This document shows, in pieces, positions 8,523 to 16,239 of a stretch of DNA of 64,000 nt. Under the pieces are notes generated by a model. It ran no database searches. It was given only the letters and a program-made list of their open reading frames with translations, and had not been told where the DNA came from. How positions within the stretch are numbered: the first letter of the stretch is position 1; the number at the start of each line of letters is the position of its first letter. Origin of the DNA: UBA2040 sp041751955 (GTDB lineage: Bacteria; Bacteroidota; Bacteroidia; Flavobacteriales_D; Crocinitomicaceae); NCBI GenBank assembly GCA_041751955.1, contig JBGSIB010000059.1:72172-136171 (forward strand), written 5' to 3'. The position numbers and the translations under genes are program-made.

Positions 8523-9155
8523 CTAAAATTCCAGCACCTCAATTTTATTTCTATGAATAATGATCTTGCTTTCGCGCTCAAGACTTTTCAAGATGCGGGA
8601 AATAACAACTCTGGAGGTGTGCAAATCCATGGCAACTTCCTGATGCGTGGTATTGATCATTTGATCTTTGCTGACGATGACTTTCTCACGTAAGTATTTC
8701 ATGACACGATCGTGCATGTTCATAAATGCCAGACTATCAATAGAATGGAGCATTTCTGTAAAACGATTATTATAACTTTCAAACACGAAACTTCGCCAAC
8801 TGCTGTAGTTTTGCAACCAAGCATCCATGTTTTCTACGGGAATCATCAACAATTCTGTATCGGCTTCAGCAACCGCGCGTATTTCACTTTTGGATTGACC
8901 AATACAACAGGTCAATGTCATGGCACATACATCACCTTTTTCAATAAAATAAAGCAGAAGTTCGTCGCCTTGATCGTCTATTCTAGATATTTTTATCGCT
9001 CCAGATATGAGCAGAGGAATGTGTTTGATGGTGTCTTCAAAGTCGATGAGAATTTCACCTTCTTTCACAAGTTTGTATACACCTTTCTCTAAGATTTCTT
9101 GTATAAGCTTTTCTTCAAAAAGATATCCGTAATTATCCCTGACTTTCTCCTCCAT
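8523..9155 (-). CDS. Crp/Fnr-family regulator with a CxxxxxCC motif
   Basis: A 210-residue transcription factor: cyclic-nucleotide-binding-type beta-roll (residues 15-120), long dimer helix, and C-terminal winged helix with THQEVAMDLHTSRVVISRIL as recognition region. The cAMP pocket signature is absent. Instead the beta-roll carries CAMTLTCC (Cys77, Cys83, Cys84), an arrangement that could sense persulfide or oxidant. The gene overlaps the end of the DUF983 gene by 23 bases and precedes the exporter, so it probably controls the sulfur cluster. A paralogue at 41.4 kb has Cys77 but replaces the Cys pair with Ser-Ile. Confidence 0.9.
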   Translation of the reverse strand: MEEKVRDNYGYLFEEKLIQEILEKGVYKLVKEGEILIDFEDTIKHIPLLISGAIKISRIDDQGDELLLYFIEKGDVCAMTLTCCIGQSKSEIRAVAEADTELLMIPVENMDAWLQNYSSWRSFVFESYNNRFTEMLHSIDSLAFMNMHDRVMKYLREKVIVSKDQMINTTHQEVAMDLHTSRVVISRILKSLERESKIIIHRNKIEVLEF

Positions 9156-9534
9156 TCGATTCTTGGTGTTTTGCTTTGTCTTTTTGACCGTATTTAAAGA
9201 ATAAATTTGCCCAAATTATTTTTGATAAGGGGTACATGAATGGCGCTGAGCCAATCAATCCCACCAAGATAGCGATTAAAGTGGCATTCCATGACGCATT
9301 CGGAAAGAAAAGGGAAATTGAAACCCAAATGGTAACAAAAACGGCAACTCCCAGAGCATAAACAACATAATACGATCCCTGATAAAAACCAGGTTCAATG
9401 GAATATTTGAAATCACATTTGTCGCATTTTTCCTTCACGTTCGCCTTGAATATATTTCCTTCAAAGAAATCTCCCTCCTGACAATTAGGGCATTTCATCT
9501 TGACAACACTATAGAGTTTAGTTCCTTTTTTCAT
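9133..9534 (-). CDS. DUF983 membrane protein with zinc-ribbon-like N terminus
   Basis: A 133-residue protein. The N-terminal part has two CxxC pairs (MKCPNCQEGDFF and CDKCDFKY) that resemble a zinc ribbon, then EPGFYQGSYYVVYALG and two hydrophobic segments, the standard DUF983 layout. The ATG at 9534 is chosen because a -7 box lies just upstream of it, inside what would be coding if a start at 9597 were used. Function of the family is unknown. It is the first gene of the unit leading into the Crp regulator. Confidence 0.88.
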   Translation of the reverse strand: MKKGTKLYSVVKMKCPNCQEGDFFEGNIFKANVKEKCDKCDFKYSIEPGFYQGSYYVVYALGVAVFVTIWVSISLFFPNASWNATLIAILVGLIGSAPFMYPLSKIIWANLFFKYGQKDKAKHQESNGGESQG

Positions 9535-9553
9535 CTTAGGCAAATACTTTTTG

Positions 9554-9561
9554 CAAAGATA
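9554..9561 (-). promoter_or_regulatory. Candidate -7 box for the DUF983-Crp-TauE unit
   Basis: The minus-strand octamer TATCTTTG matches TAnnTTTG exactly and lies 19 bases before the ATG at 9534. It supports that start. A TTG lies 26 bases further upstream, longer than the usual 17-23. Confidence 0.5.
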
Positions 9562-9647
9562 AGCGCTAAAGCTAATTTCTCCTGTAACAATTGTCACTTT
9601 ATGATTCTTTTCAACAAAATGAATGTTTTTTTGTTTTTTATAATTAC

Positions 9648-10754
9648 ATGAATAATTCCATCATTTTTGAAACAGATTATATAAAAATTCTCGAAAAAAT
9701 AGAAAAAATTCAAGCCGTAGAATACGGTCTAACGAGAAATTACATCAATGGAGCCGTAACCTATTTATCGCCTTACATTTCTCGAGGTGTTATTTCTACT
9801 AAGCAAGTTTATGCTAGTTGTTTAGAATTGGGATTCAAGCCAGAAAGCATGGAGAAATTGATTCAAGAATTGGCTTGGCGCGACTACTGGCAACTGATTT
9901 GGATGGAGAAAGGAAATGCAATTGATTCGGATTTAAAAAATAAGCAAGAGGGCGTTGAAAACAACTCCATTTCTGAAGCTTTTTTGAATTGTTCTACCGG
10001 TATTTTAGCCATTGATCGGGCTTTGGAAAATTTTTATGAAACGGGTTATTTGCACAATCATGTGCGCATGTATATCGCTTCCATGTCGACGAATATTGCG
10101 AAAAGTCACTGGCACAAACCGGCGCAGTGGATGTATTATCATTTGCTAGATGGGGATTGGGCAAGCAATGCTTTGAGTTGGCAATGGGTTTGTGGTGCCA
10201 ATAGCGGAAAACTTTATTTTGCGAATCAAGAGAATATCGATAAACATTGCCGGACACAGCAATGGAAATCCTACTTGGATTTGCCTTATGATGAACTTTC
10301 TAAAATACCCGTTCCAACTGAACTTCGGACATTGGTTGAGCTTGATTTAAAAACGGGATTACCCACACCGCCACAAGTTAATCTAAATCGAGAATTGCCA
10401 ACATTCATGTACACCTGGTACAACCTTGATCCCAAATGGCGAATAGAAACAAAAGGAAATCGAATTTTAATACTAGAACCGTCTCATTTTCAGAAATATC
10501 CAATTTCGCCAAAATCCATGCAGTTTATGCTTGACCTAGCCAAAAACATTCCTGATATCCAGGTTTTTGTTGGTGAATTTGCTGATTTTTGTCAAACATT
10601 TAATTCGGAAAACATGTATTTTAAGGAGCATCCAACCAATATGCATTTTGCTGGAATTCAAGATGATAGAGATTGGATGACGAGCGTAAAGGGATATCAC
10701 GCCTCGTTTTTCACCTTCTGGAAAAAAGCAAGAAAGGAGTTGATTTTTTCTTGA
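9648..10754 (+). CDS. Photolyase-like FAD-binding protein without N-terminal antenna domain
   Basis: A 368-residue protein starting directly in the helical FAD-binding domain of the cryptochrome/photolyase family: YLSPYISRGVIS (39-50), ELAWRDYW (74-81), GYLHNHVRMYIASMS (133-147) and NALSWQWVCG (174-183). The alpha/beta antenna domain normally placed first is missing. Residues 270-368 look like part of such a domain moved to the end: RILILEPSHF and NMHFAGIQDDRDW echo the VYLVEESLFF and KIHFTEPSDNW segments in the N-terminal domain of the photolyase at 13.0 kb. It heads a five-gene light/flavin operon. Catalytic status is unclear; it could be a light sensor rather than a repair enzyme. The ATG at 9648 is chosen; an upstream start at 9591 adds an unconvincing extension. 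Confidence 0.85.
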   Translation: MNNSIIFETDYIKILEKIEKIQAVEYGLTRNYINGAVTYLSPYISRGVISTKQVYASCLELGFKPESMEKLIQELAWRDYWQLIWMEKGNAIDSDLKNKQEGVENNSISEAFLNCSTGILAIDRALENFYETGYLHNHVRMYIASMSTNIAKSHWHKPAQWMYYHLLDGDWASNALSWQWVCGANSGKLYFANQENIDKHCRTQQWKSYLDLPYDELSKIPVPTELRTLVELDLKTGLPTPPQVNLNRELPTFMYTWYNLDPKWRIETKGNRILILEPSHFQKYPISPKSMQFMLDLAKNIPDIQVFVGEFADFCQTFNSENMYFKEHPTNMHFAGIQDDRDWMTSVKGYHASFFTFWKKARKELIFS

Positions 10755-12241
10755 AAACCAAAATAAATATAGTTTGGTTGAAACGCGATTTGCGCACACA
10801 TGACCATTTGCCTTTTCAAAGGGCTGAAAATGCTGGTTTGCCCTACATTCCCATGTTTATTTTCGAACCGAAAATCATTTCTTATCCAGATACTTCTTTG
10901 CGTCATTTACAGTTTCAATATCACTCTTTAATGGCGATGAATGAGCGATTAGAGCCTGCAAATCAATCGCTTACTATCTGTTATGCTGAGGCAGAAAATG
11001 TCTTTCAAAAAATATTCGATGATTTCGATGTTCAAAATATTTGGTCCTACCAAGAAAGCGGAACGCAACTCACCTACGAAAGAGACAAGCGGATAAAACA
11101 GCTTTTGACTGAGAAGAAAATAGTTTGGGAAGAATTTCAAAGAGACGGCATCGTTAGAGGCATTCGTCATAGAGAAGGATGGGAAAAAATATGGTTCAAA
11201 ACAATGCACGAGCCGATTGTTTCGAACGTTTATAGTAAAAATAATAAAGTTGATTGGGTGAATTCCTTTCCGCTTCCGACCCAATCACGAGAAGACTTCG
11301 AGAAATATTCGATAAGCTATCAACCTGCTGGTGAGTTAAATGCATTCCGTTATTTAAAGTCTTTTGCTGAGGAAAGAGGTTTTCTCTACAACAAACATAT
11401 TTCTAAACCAACCGAAAGCAGAAAGAGCTGCGGTAGAATTTCTCCGTATATCGCTTGGGGGAATATTTCCGTTAAACAAGCGTACCAATTTTTTATTTCT
11501 CACCCGAATTATCCAAAGCGAAAAAGAGCATTTCAAGGGATTTTAACGCGTTTGCATTGGCATTGTCACTTCATCCAAAAGTTTGAAGTGGAGTGTGCAT
11601 ATGAAACTCAATGCGTCAATCGAGGTTTTGAATTGTTGGAAAGAAATAAGAACGAAGAATGGATTCAGGCGTGGAAAGATGGAAAAACGGGTTATCCGCT
11701 AGTTGATGCCAATATGCGCTGCGTGAAAGAAACAGGTTGGATCAATTTTCGCATGCGGGCAATGGTGGTTTCTGTTCTTTGTCATAACCTCGACCAAGAC
11801 TGGCGTTCGGGCGTTTATCATTTGGCGCAACAATTCTTAGATTACGAACCGGGAATTCATTATCCACAATTTCAGATGCAAGCGGGGACAACGGGAATCA
11901 ATACGATAAGGATGTATAATCCTGTGAAACAATCGAAAGATTACGATCCAGAAGGGGTTTTTATAAAAAAATGGGTTCCTGAACTACGCGATGTGCCCGC
12001 AGCTTTTATTCACGAACCGTGGACCATGACAACGATGGATCAAGAGTTTTGCGGTGTTCATATCGGAAAAGATTATCCAGCCCCGTTGGTTGATTTACAA
12101 AGCAGTATGAAAAGCGCGACGGAGAAAATTTATGGACACAAAAAGAATGAAATGGTGCAACAAGAAAAGCAGCGAATAGTTGTTACACATACCAAGAACA
12201 TGGCGAGAAGGAGAATATCTAAAACAAAGAAAACGAAGTAA
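10751..12241 (+). CDS. Cryptochrome/DNA photolyase family protein
   Basis: A 496-residue flavoprotein of normal photolyase length. N-terminal alpha/beta domain opens INIVWLKRDLRTHDHLPF; the FAD domain shows RISPYIAWGNIS, RLHWHCHFIQKFE, GWINFRMRAMVVS and QQFLDYEPGIHYPQ. The C terminus is a short basic tail (ARRRISKTKKTK). I place the start at a TTG (10751) overlapping the stop of the previous gene as TTGA; there is no ATG at a sensible place, and an AGGAG lies 11 bases upstream. Probably a light-driven repair enzyme for cyclobutane dimers or a bacterial cryptochrome; the sequence alone does not decide. Confidence 0.88.
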   Translation: MKTKINIVWLKRDLRTHDHLPFQRAENAGLPYIPMFIFEPKIISYPDTSLRHLQFQYHSLMAMNERLEPANQSLTICYAEAENVFQKIFDDFDVQNIWSYQESGTQLTYERDKRIKQLLTEKKIVWEEFQRDGIVRGIRHREGWEKIWFKTMHEPIVSNVYSKNNKVDWVNSFPLPTQSREDFEKYSISYQPAGELNAFRYLKSFAEERGFLYNKHISKPTESRKSCGRISPYIAWGNISVKQAYQFFISHPNYPKRKRAFQGILTRLHWHCHFIQKFEVECAYETQCVNRGFELLERNKNEEWIQAWKDGKTGYPLVDANMRCVKETGWINFRMRAMVVSVLCHNLDQDWRSGVYHLAQQFLDYEPGIHYPQFQMQAGTTGINTIRMYNPVKQSKDYDPEGVFIKKWVPELRDVPAAFIHEPWTMTTMDQEFCGVHIGKDYPAPLVDLQSSMKSATEKIYGHKKNEMVQQEKQRIVVTHTKNMARRRISKTKKTK

Positions 12242-12883
12242 ATGCATTGGACAAAAGAAGACATAGAGCAAGAAAAAAAAGTTTTTCGATTGAATTTAAT
12301 CAATGGAATTACCGGCGCAAAACCTGCTAATTTAATCGGAACAATAGATAAACAAGGAAATAATAATCTGGCCATTTTTAGTTCGGTCGTACATTTGGGC
12401 AGTCATCCTGCGCTTTTGGGTATGATTGTCCGTCCTGCAGGTGAAGTTCCCCGAAATACCTACGAAAACATAAAAGAAACTGGGTTTTATACGATTAATC
12501 ATGTTGGAGAAGATTTCATAGAAAAGGCACATTTCACTTCGGCTAAATTTGAAAAAGAAGTGTCTGAATTTGATCGTTGTGGGCTAACTGCAGAATTCAA
12601 AAATGATTTTTTCGCGCCATTTGTTATGGAAAGCAAAGTGCAAATCGGGTTGCGGTATGTTCAAGAAATCCCAATAGAATTGAACGGAACTCTACTTTTA
12701 ATTGGCCAAATAGAGCATATTTTTCTACCAGACCAATCTGTGGATGATGAAGGACATTTGAACTTGGAATTTACCGAAAGCGCTGCTGTTTCGGGCTTGA
12801 ATACGTATTACACCATGCAGAAAAAAGCTAAATTTCCGTATGCTAGAGAGAACGAAGTGCCTAATTTTAAAGTCAAAGCATGA
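12242..12883 (+). CDS. Flavin reductase-like FMN-binding split-barrel protein
   Basis: A 213-residue protein of the flavin reductase/FMN split-barrel group: GAKPANLIGTIDKQGNNNLA near residue 20 and a downstream GFYTINHVG segment typical of the fold. It begins on the base after the stop of the photolyase gene and ends in ATGA overlap with the DUF2256 gene, so the operon is tightly coupled. It could supply reduced flavin to the neighbouring photolyases, which need FADH-, but that is inference; members of this family also act on other substrates. Confidence 0.85.
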   Translation: MHWTKEDIEQEKKVFRLNLINGITGAKPANLIGTIDKQGNNNLAIFSSVVHLGSHPALLGMIVRPAGEVPRNTYENIKETGFYTINHVGEDFIEKAHFTSAKFEKEVSEFDRCGLTAEFKNDFFAPFVMESKVQIGLRYVQEIPIELNGTLLLIGQIEHIFLPDQSVDDEGHLNLEFTESAAVSGLNTYYTMQKKAKFPYARENEVPNFKVKA

Positions 12884-13020
12884 AGAAAAGTCAACTTCCC
12901 GTAAAAATATGTTTGACTTGTGGTTTGCCCTTTTCTTGGCGAAAGAAATGGGAGAAAAATTGGGATGAAGTGAAATATTGTGGTGAAAAATGCCGAAGAA
13001 ATAAAACCAAGCATGACTGA
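12880..13020 (+). CDS. DUF2256 mini zinc-binding protein
   Basis: A 46-residue protein beginning at an ATG that overlaps the flavin reductase stop (ATGA) and ending inside the first codons of the next photolyase gene. Four cysteines in two pairs, ICLTCGLPF (Cys11, Cys14) and YCGEKCRR (Cys34, Cys38), with the conserved PFSWRKKW between them, are the DUF2256 signature. The family is small, of unknown function, and repeatedly found beside cryptochrome/photolyase genes. Probably binds one zinc. Overlap on both sides indicates translational coupling. Confidence 0.9.
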   Translation: MKKSQLPVKICLTCGLPFSWRKKWEKNWDEVKYCGEKCRRNKTKHD

Positions 13021-14494
13021 AATAAACCTTGTTTTTCCAAATCAATTATTCGCTAATTCAGAACAATTGAAGAATGGTTTTCCTGTCTATTTAGTGGAAG
13101 AATCTTTGTTTTTTACGCAATTTGCTTTTCACAAACAAAAACTCGCTTACCATCGTACCAGCATGAAGTTTTATGAAGATTATCTAATTCAAAGAGGATT
13201 TGAAGTTAAATATATCGACGCTGTGCAGGAAACAAGCGATACCCGAAAACTTATTCCCTTTTTAAACACGAAAGGAATTGAGAAAATACATTTCACGGAA
13301 CCATCGGATAATTGGCTAGAAAAGAGGCTGCTACAAAGAGCAAAAACGGAAGGTATCGAATTGAAAGCTTATGCAAGTCCACAATGGCTGAACACACGCC
13401 AAGACTTAAAAACGTTTTTCCGTTCCGACAAAAAGAAATTTTTCCAAACCTCATTTTACCAGGCGGAACGCAAACGATTGAATTTGCTTTTGGATGACAA
13501 AAATCAACCCTTGGGCGGCAAGTGGTCCTTTGATGATGAAAACCGATTGCGTTACCCAAAAGGTAAAACTCCTCCTTTGATTCGTCAAGAAGAACCGAGC
13601 GAATATTTCAAGGAGGCTTGTATTTATGTCGAAAGATATTTTCCGAATAACCCAGGAAAACTGGGTGAAAACCCGATTTATCCGTTTGATTTTGAATCGT
13701 CAGAAGAATGGTTTCGACGTTTTCTAGAAGAACGATTTCACGATTTTGGAACCTACGAAGATGCGATAGTTTTCAAAGAAAAATTCTTGAATCACAGTGT
13801 GTTAACACCTATGCTGAACAGCGGTTTACTCACGCCAGCTTATGTTTTGCAAGAAGTGATTGATTATGCGAATAAAAGTCAAATTCCTATAAATTCCACC
13901 GAAGGATTTGTTCGTCAGATAATAGGCTGGCGCGAATTTATCAGAGGAGTTTATCTGGCAAAAGGAGTAGAGGAGCGCACTAAAAATTATTGGGGTTTTA
14001 CACGAAAAATTCCACCTTCGTTTTATACAGGGGAAACGGGAATACTTCCCATTGATGAAACCATTAAAAAATTACTAGAAACAGGTTATTGTCATCACAT
14101 TGAGCGCTTGATGGTTTTGGGAAACTTCATGCTGCTTTGCGAATTTGATCCAGACGAAGTTTATCGCTGGTTTATGGAACTTTTTATTGATGCTTATGAT
14201 TGGGTAATGGTGCCCAATATTTATGGAATGAGCCAATTTGCCGATGGAGGATTGACGTCGACCAAGCCTTATATCAGTAGCAGTAACTATTTGATAAAAA
14301 TGTCAGATTATCCAAAAGGTGACTGGCAAAAAACGTGGGACGGCTTGTATTGGCAATTCATTGCTAATCATCGCGATTTCTTTGAGAAAAATCCACGTTT
14401 GGGCATGATGGTCAGAGTGTGGGATAAAATGGATGAAACAAAAAAAGACGAACATCTCAATTTTGCTCGTCTTTTTTTAGGTAATCTTATTTAA
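13013..14494 (+). CDS. PhrB-type (FeS-BCP) photolyase lacking the Fe-S cysteines
   Basis: A 493-residue member of the prokaryotic (6-4) photolyase group (cryptochrome/photolyase family, formerly DUF deoxyribodipyrimidine photolyase-related). The opening INLVFPNQLF, REFIRGVY, YCHHIERLMVLGNFMLL (His361-His362) and GMSQFADGGLTSTKPYISSS are diagnostic. Members normally hold a 4Fe-4S cluster with four cysteines, three near the C terminus; here that region reads KMSDYPKGDWQKTWDGLYW (430-447) with none, and the fourth position, around residue 346, is also not Cys. It starts at 13013, overlapping DUF2256 by 8 bases; an upstream in-frame start at 12980 would overlap far more. Expected role is repair of (6-4) photoproducts. 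Confidence 0.9.
   Translation: MTEINLVFPNQLFANSEQLKNGFPVYLVEESLFFTQFAFHKQKLAYHRTSMKFYEDYLIQRGFEVKYIDAVQETSDTRKLIPFLNTKGIEKIHFTEPSDNWLEKRLLQRAKTEGIELKAYASPQWLNTRQDLKTFFRSDKKKFFQTSFYQAERKRLNLLLDDKNQPLGGKWSFDDENRLRYPKGKTPPLIRQEEPSEYFKEACIYVERYFPNNPGKLGENPIYPFDFESSEEWFRRFLEERFHDFGTYEDAIVFKEKFLNHSVLTPMLNSGLLTPAYVLQEVIDYANKSQIPINSTEGFVRQIIGWREFIRGVYLAKGVEERTKNYWGFTRKIPPSFYTGETGILPIDETIKKLLETGYCHHIERLMVLGNFMLLCEFDPDEVYRWFMELFIDAYDWVMVPNIYGMSQFADGGLTSTKPYISSSNYLIKMSDYPKGDWQKTWDGLYWQFIANHRDFFEKNPRLGMMVRVWDKMDETKKDEHLNFARLFLGNLI
14441..14478 (+). terminator. Terminator hairpin inside the 3' end of the photolyase gene
   Basis: AAAAAAGACGA (14441-14451) pairs with TCGTCTTTTTT (from 14467), loop 15 bases, ending in a run of T. 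It is encoded within the last 18 codons, which spell a Lys-Asp-rich stretch and then ARLF. The A-run on the other side would serve the convergent gene. Confidence 0.55.
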
Positions 14495-14503
14495 ATCAAT
14501 GAA

Positions 14504-15016
14504 TTAATCCTCGTCTTCCTCGTCTTCCTCGTCTAGGTCAGCGCCATTTACATTTGCATCTGGGTTTGCTGATGCTCCTGTTCTTATTTCGGTGTGGCGA
14601 ATTTCACCGCCGCTGGTGCCCACCATTTTACCAGAAACTACCGTAACAATTCCCAATAACAATGTGGCGATAACCGTGATTTTTGCAAAAGCATGTTTTT
14701 TCATCATGAAGAAGAAGGCCAGCAGTGATAAGACACCCAAAGTGATGGAGAGAATTAAAAATGTTTCGCCCATTTCTTCGTGGGTATGAATCAATTTTTC
14801 ACTCACACCTGGAAGATCTTCTACAACTTCTTCAGCACCTTCTCCTGTAAAAAAGGCAACAACTGCCGTGATAGAAGAGAAAATGTAAATACCTAAAGCC
14901 GTTTGTTTTATCAAGTCTTTTTTTAACAAAATACCGATAATTAAAACCAAGGTTCCTATGATTCCACCAACAATGGGAAGGTGGTTGACGATTAAATGTA
15001 AATGTGCTCCGTTCAT
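14504..15016 (-). CDS. Four-helix membrane protein with His-rich N terminus and acidic tail
   Basis: A 170-residue inner-membrane protein with four hydrophobic segments (about 13-29, 38-55, 83-104, 110-128). It opens with GAHLHLIVNHLPIVGG, three histidines in a pattern reminiscent of DUF2231-type proteins, and has HTHEEMGE before helix 3. The C terminus is a run of acidic residues (DLDEEDEEDEDE-like, residues 160-170). Both the histidines and the acidic tail could bind divalent metal, consistent with its place after the czc genes, 58 bases downstream. Function not established. Confidence 0.75.
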   Translation of the reverse strand: MNGAHLHLIVNHLPIVGGIIGTLVLIIGILLKKDLIKQTALGIYIFSSITAVVAFFTGEGAEEVVEDLPGVSEKLIHTHEEMGETFLILSITLGVLSLLAFFFMMKKHAFAKITVIATLLLGIVTVVSGKMVGTSGGEIRHTEIRTGASANPDANVNGADLDEEDEEDED

Positions 15017-15074
15017 AATATTATTTTTTTTTAGAATTTGCTATTCATTTTTCAGAAATGGCAGTGTTTTTGGA

Positions 15075-16238
15075 CTATTGCTGTATTAGATTAAAAGCTC
15101 CCTCAACCACAAATTCGCTAGATTTCAACGATTCAGTGTCCGACAAAATTTTAGTGAAATTATCTGTCGTTTCTCCGACTTTCAATTCAATTCTTTTGAA
15201 AGTATATTTTTTGCCATTAGTAACTTTGACCAAGGCATAATATTTGCCATCCAATTCAACCAAAGCTTCAGAAGGCAAAGCATACGATTCCATTTGTGAA
15301 GTTTGGATTTCGGCTTCTACATACATTCCTGGCGTGAAAAGCTTGGACATTTCTTCGTTGGCCAAATGGCAATGTACATTTACCGTACGTTTAATCGGAT
15401 CGATGGCCTTGTTGATGAGATAAATACTTGCAAAATACTCTGTTTCATCATTTTGCAATTTGAATTTCACCACTTGCCCCACTTTAATGTTCATCAAATC
15501 TTGTTCGAAAATCTTGAGTTCGATATGCATGTGATCCACACTCATTATGGTAACTGCAACGTCGGAAGGATTAAGAAACATTCCGCGCGTCGCGTTCACA
15601 TCTGTTATGTAACCAGAAATAGGGGAAGCGATGGAAATCGTAGTTCTAATATTTGTTTCCGAGATAGAATTGGGTGAAATATTCATTAAGTCTAATCGCT
15701 TTTTCAACGCCTCGAATCTCGCATAGGTCATTTTGTAATCAGACTCTGCACGCGAATATGTTTTCTGTGAACTCACATTGTCTTTGGCCAAGTCTTTTTG
15801 ACGTTCGTAATCTTGTTTCAAGTAACTCAGCTGACTTTTGGCTTCCAAATAGTCTTGTTGAACCTGAATATAATCCGGATTTTCCAGTACAAATAAGGTT
15901 TGTCCCTTGGAGACATATTGCCCTGGTAGCAATTGAATATTCTTAACGTATCCACCAAAATAAGCACTTACAGTTGACTTGTTTTCTGGTGGCACATCAA
16001 ACATTCCATTGGATTTAATGGTTCCATTGAAACTTTGCTTCGTCATTTTTCCTAGTTTCAATTTGCCAGTTTCAAATTGCTTTTCACTCAAAGTGACTAT
16101 GCTTTCTGTGATATCCGCTTTGGTTTCGGTAGCTTCCTTTGCAGGGTCTGAACCACATGAACTCATAAACAGGATGACAGTGAAAAAGGGTAAAAACCTT
16201 AAAGGGAAAGAGGATTGTATATTGAACTGTTTTTTCAT
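15075..16238 (-). CDS. czcB: RND efflux periplasmic adaptor (CzcB/CusB type)
   Basis: A 387-residue lipoprotein adaptor. The signal sequence ends at a lipobox (FMSSCGSDP, Cys28). Then come the lipoyl-like half motif GGYVKNIQLLPGQYVSKGQTL (in part), a coiled-coil hairpin rich in Gln/Lys/Tyr (residues 115-170), the second half motif SPISGYITDVNATRGMFLNP and a beta-barrel (VKFKLQNDETEYFASI). It bridges the inner-membrane pump and the outer-membrane channel. One base separates it from the pump gene. Metal specificity not visible in this subunit. Confidence 0.92.
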   Translation of the reverse strand: MKKQFNIQSSFPLRFLPFFTVILFMSSCGSDPAKEATETKADITESIVTLSEKQFETGKLKLGKMTKQSFNGTIKSNGMFDVPPENKSTVSAYFGGYVKNIQLLPGQYVSKGQTLFVLENPDYIQVQQDYLEAKSQLSYLKQDYERQKDLAKDNVSSQKTYSRAESDYKMTYARFEALKKRLDLMNISPNSISETNIRTTISIASPISGYITDVNATRGMFLNPSDVAVTIMSVDHMHIELKIFEQDLMNIKVGQVVKFKLQNDETEYFASIYLINKAIDPIKRTVNVHCHLANEEMSKLFTPGMYVEAEIQTSQMESYALPSEALVELDGKYYALVKVTNGKKYTFKRIELKVGETTDNFTKILSDTESLKSSEFVVEGAFNLIQQ

Positions 16239-16239
16239 C

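Noticed and set aside
10673..10750. ATG at 10673 as start of the cryptochrome/photolyase gene
   Set aside because: It would overlap the previous gene by over 80 bases and add residues with no homology; the domain begins at INIVWLKRDL just after the TTG at 10751.
12980..13012. Start at 12980 for the PhrB-type photolyase
   Set aside because: The extra residues overlap the DUF2256 gene and do not belong to the photolyase fold, which begins at the ATG at 13013.
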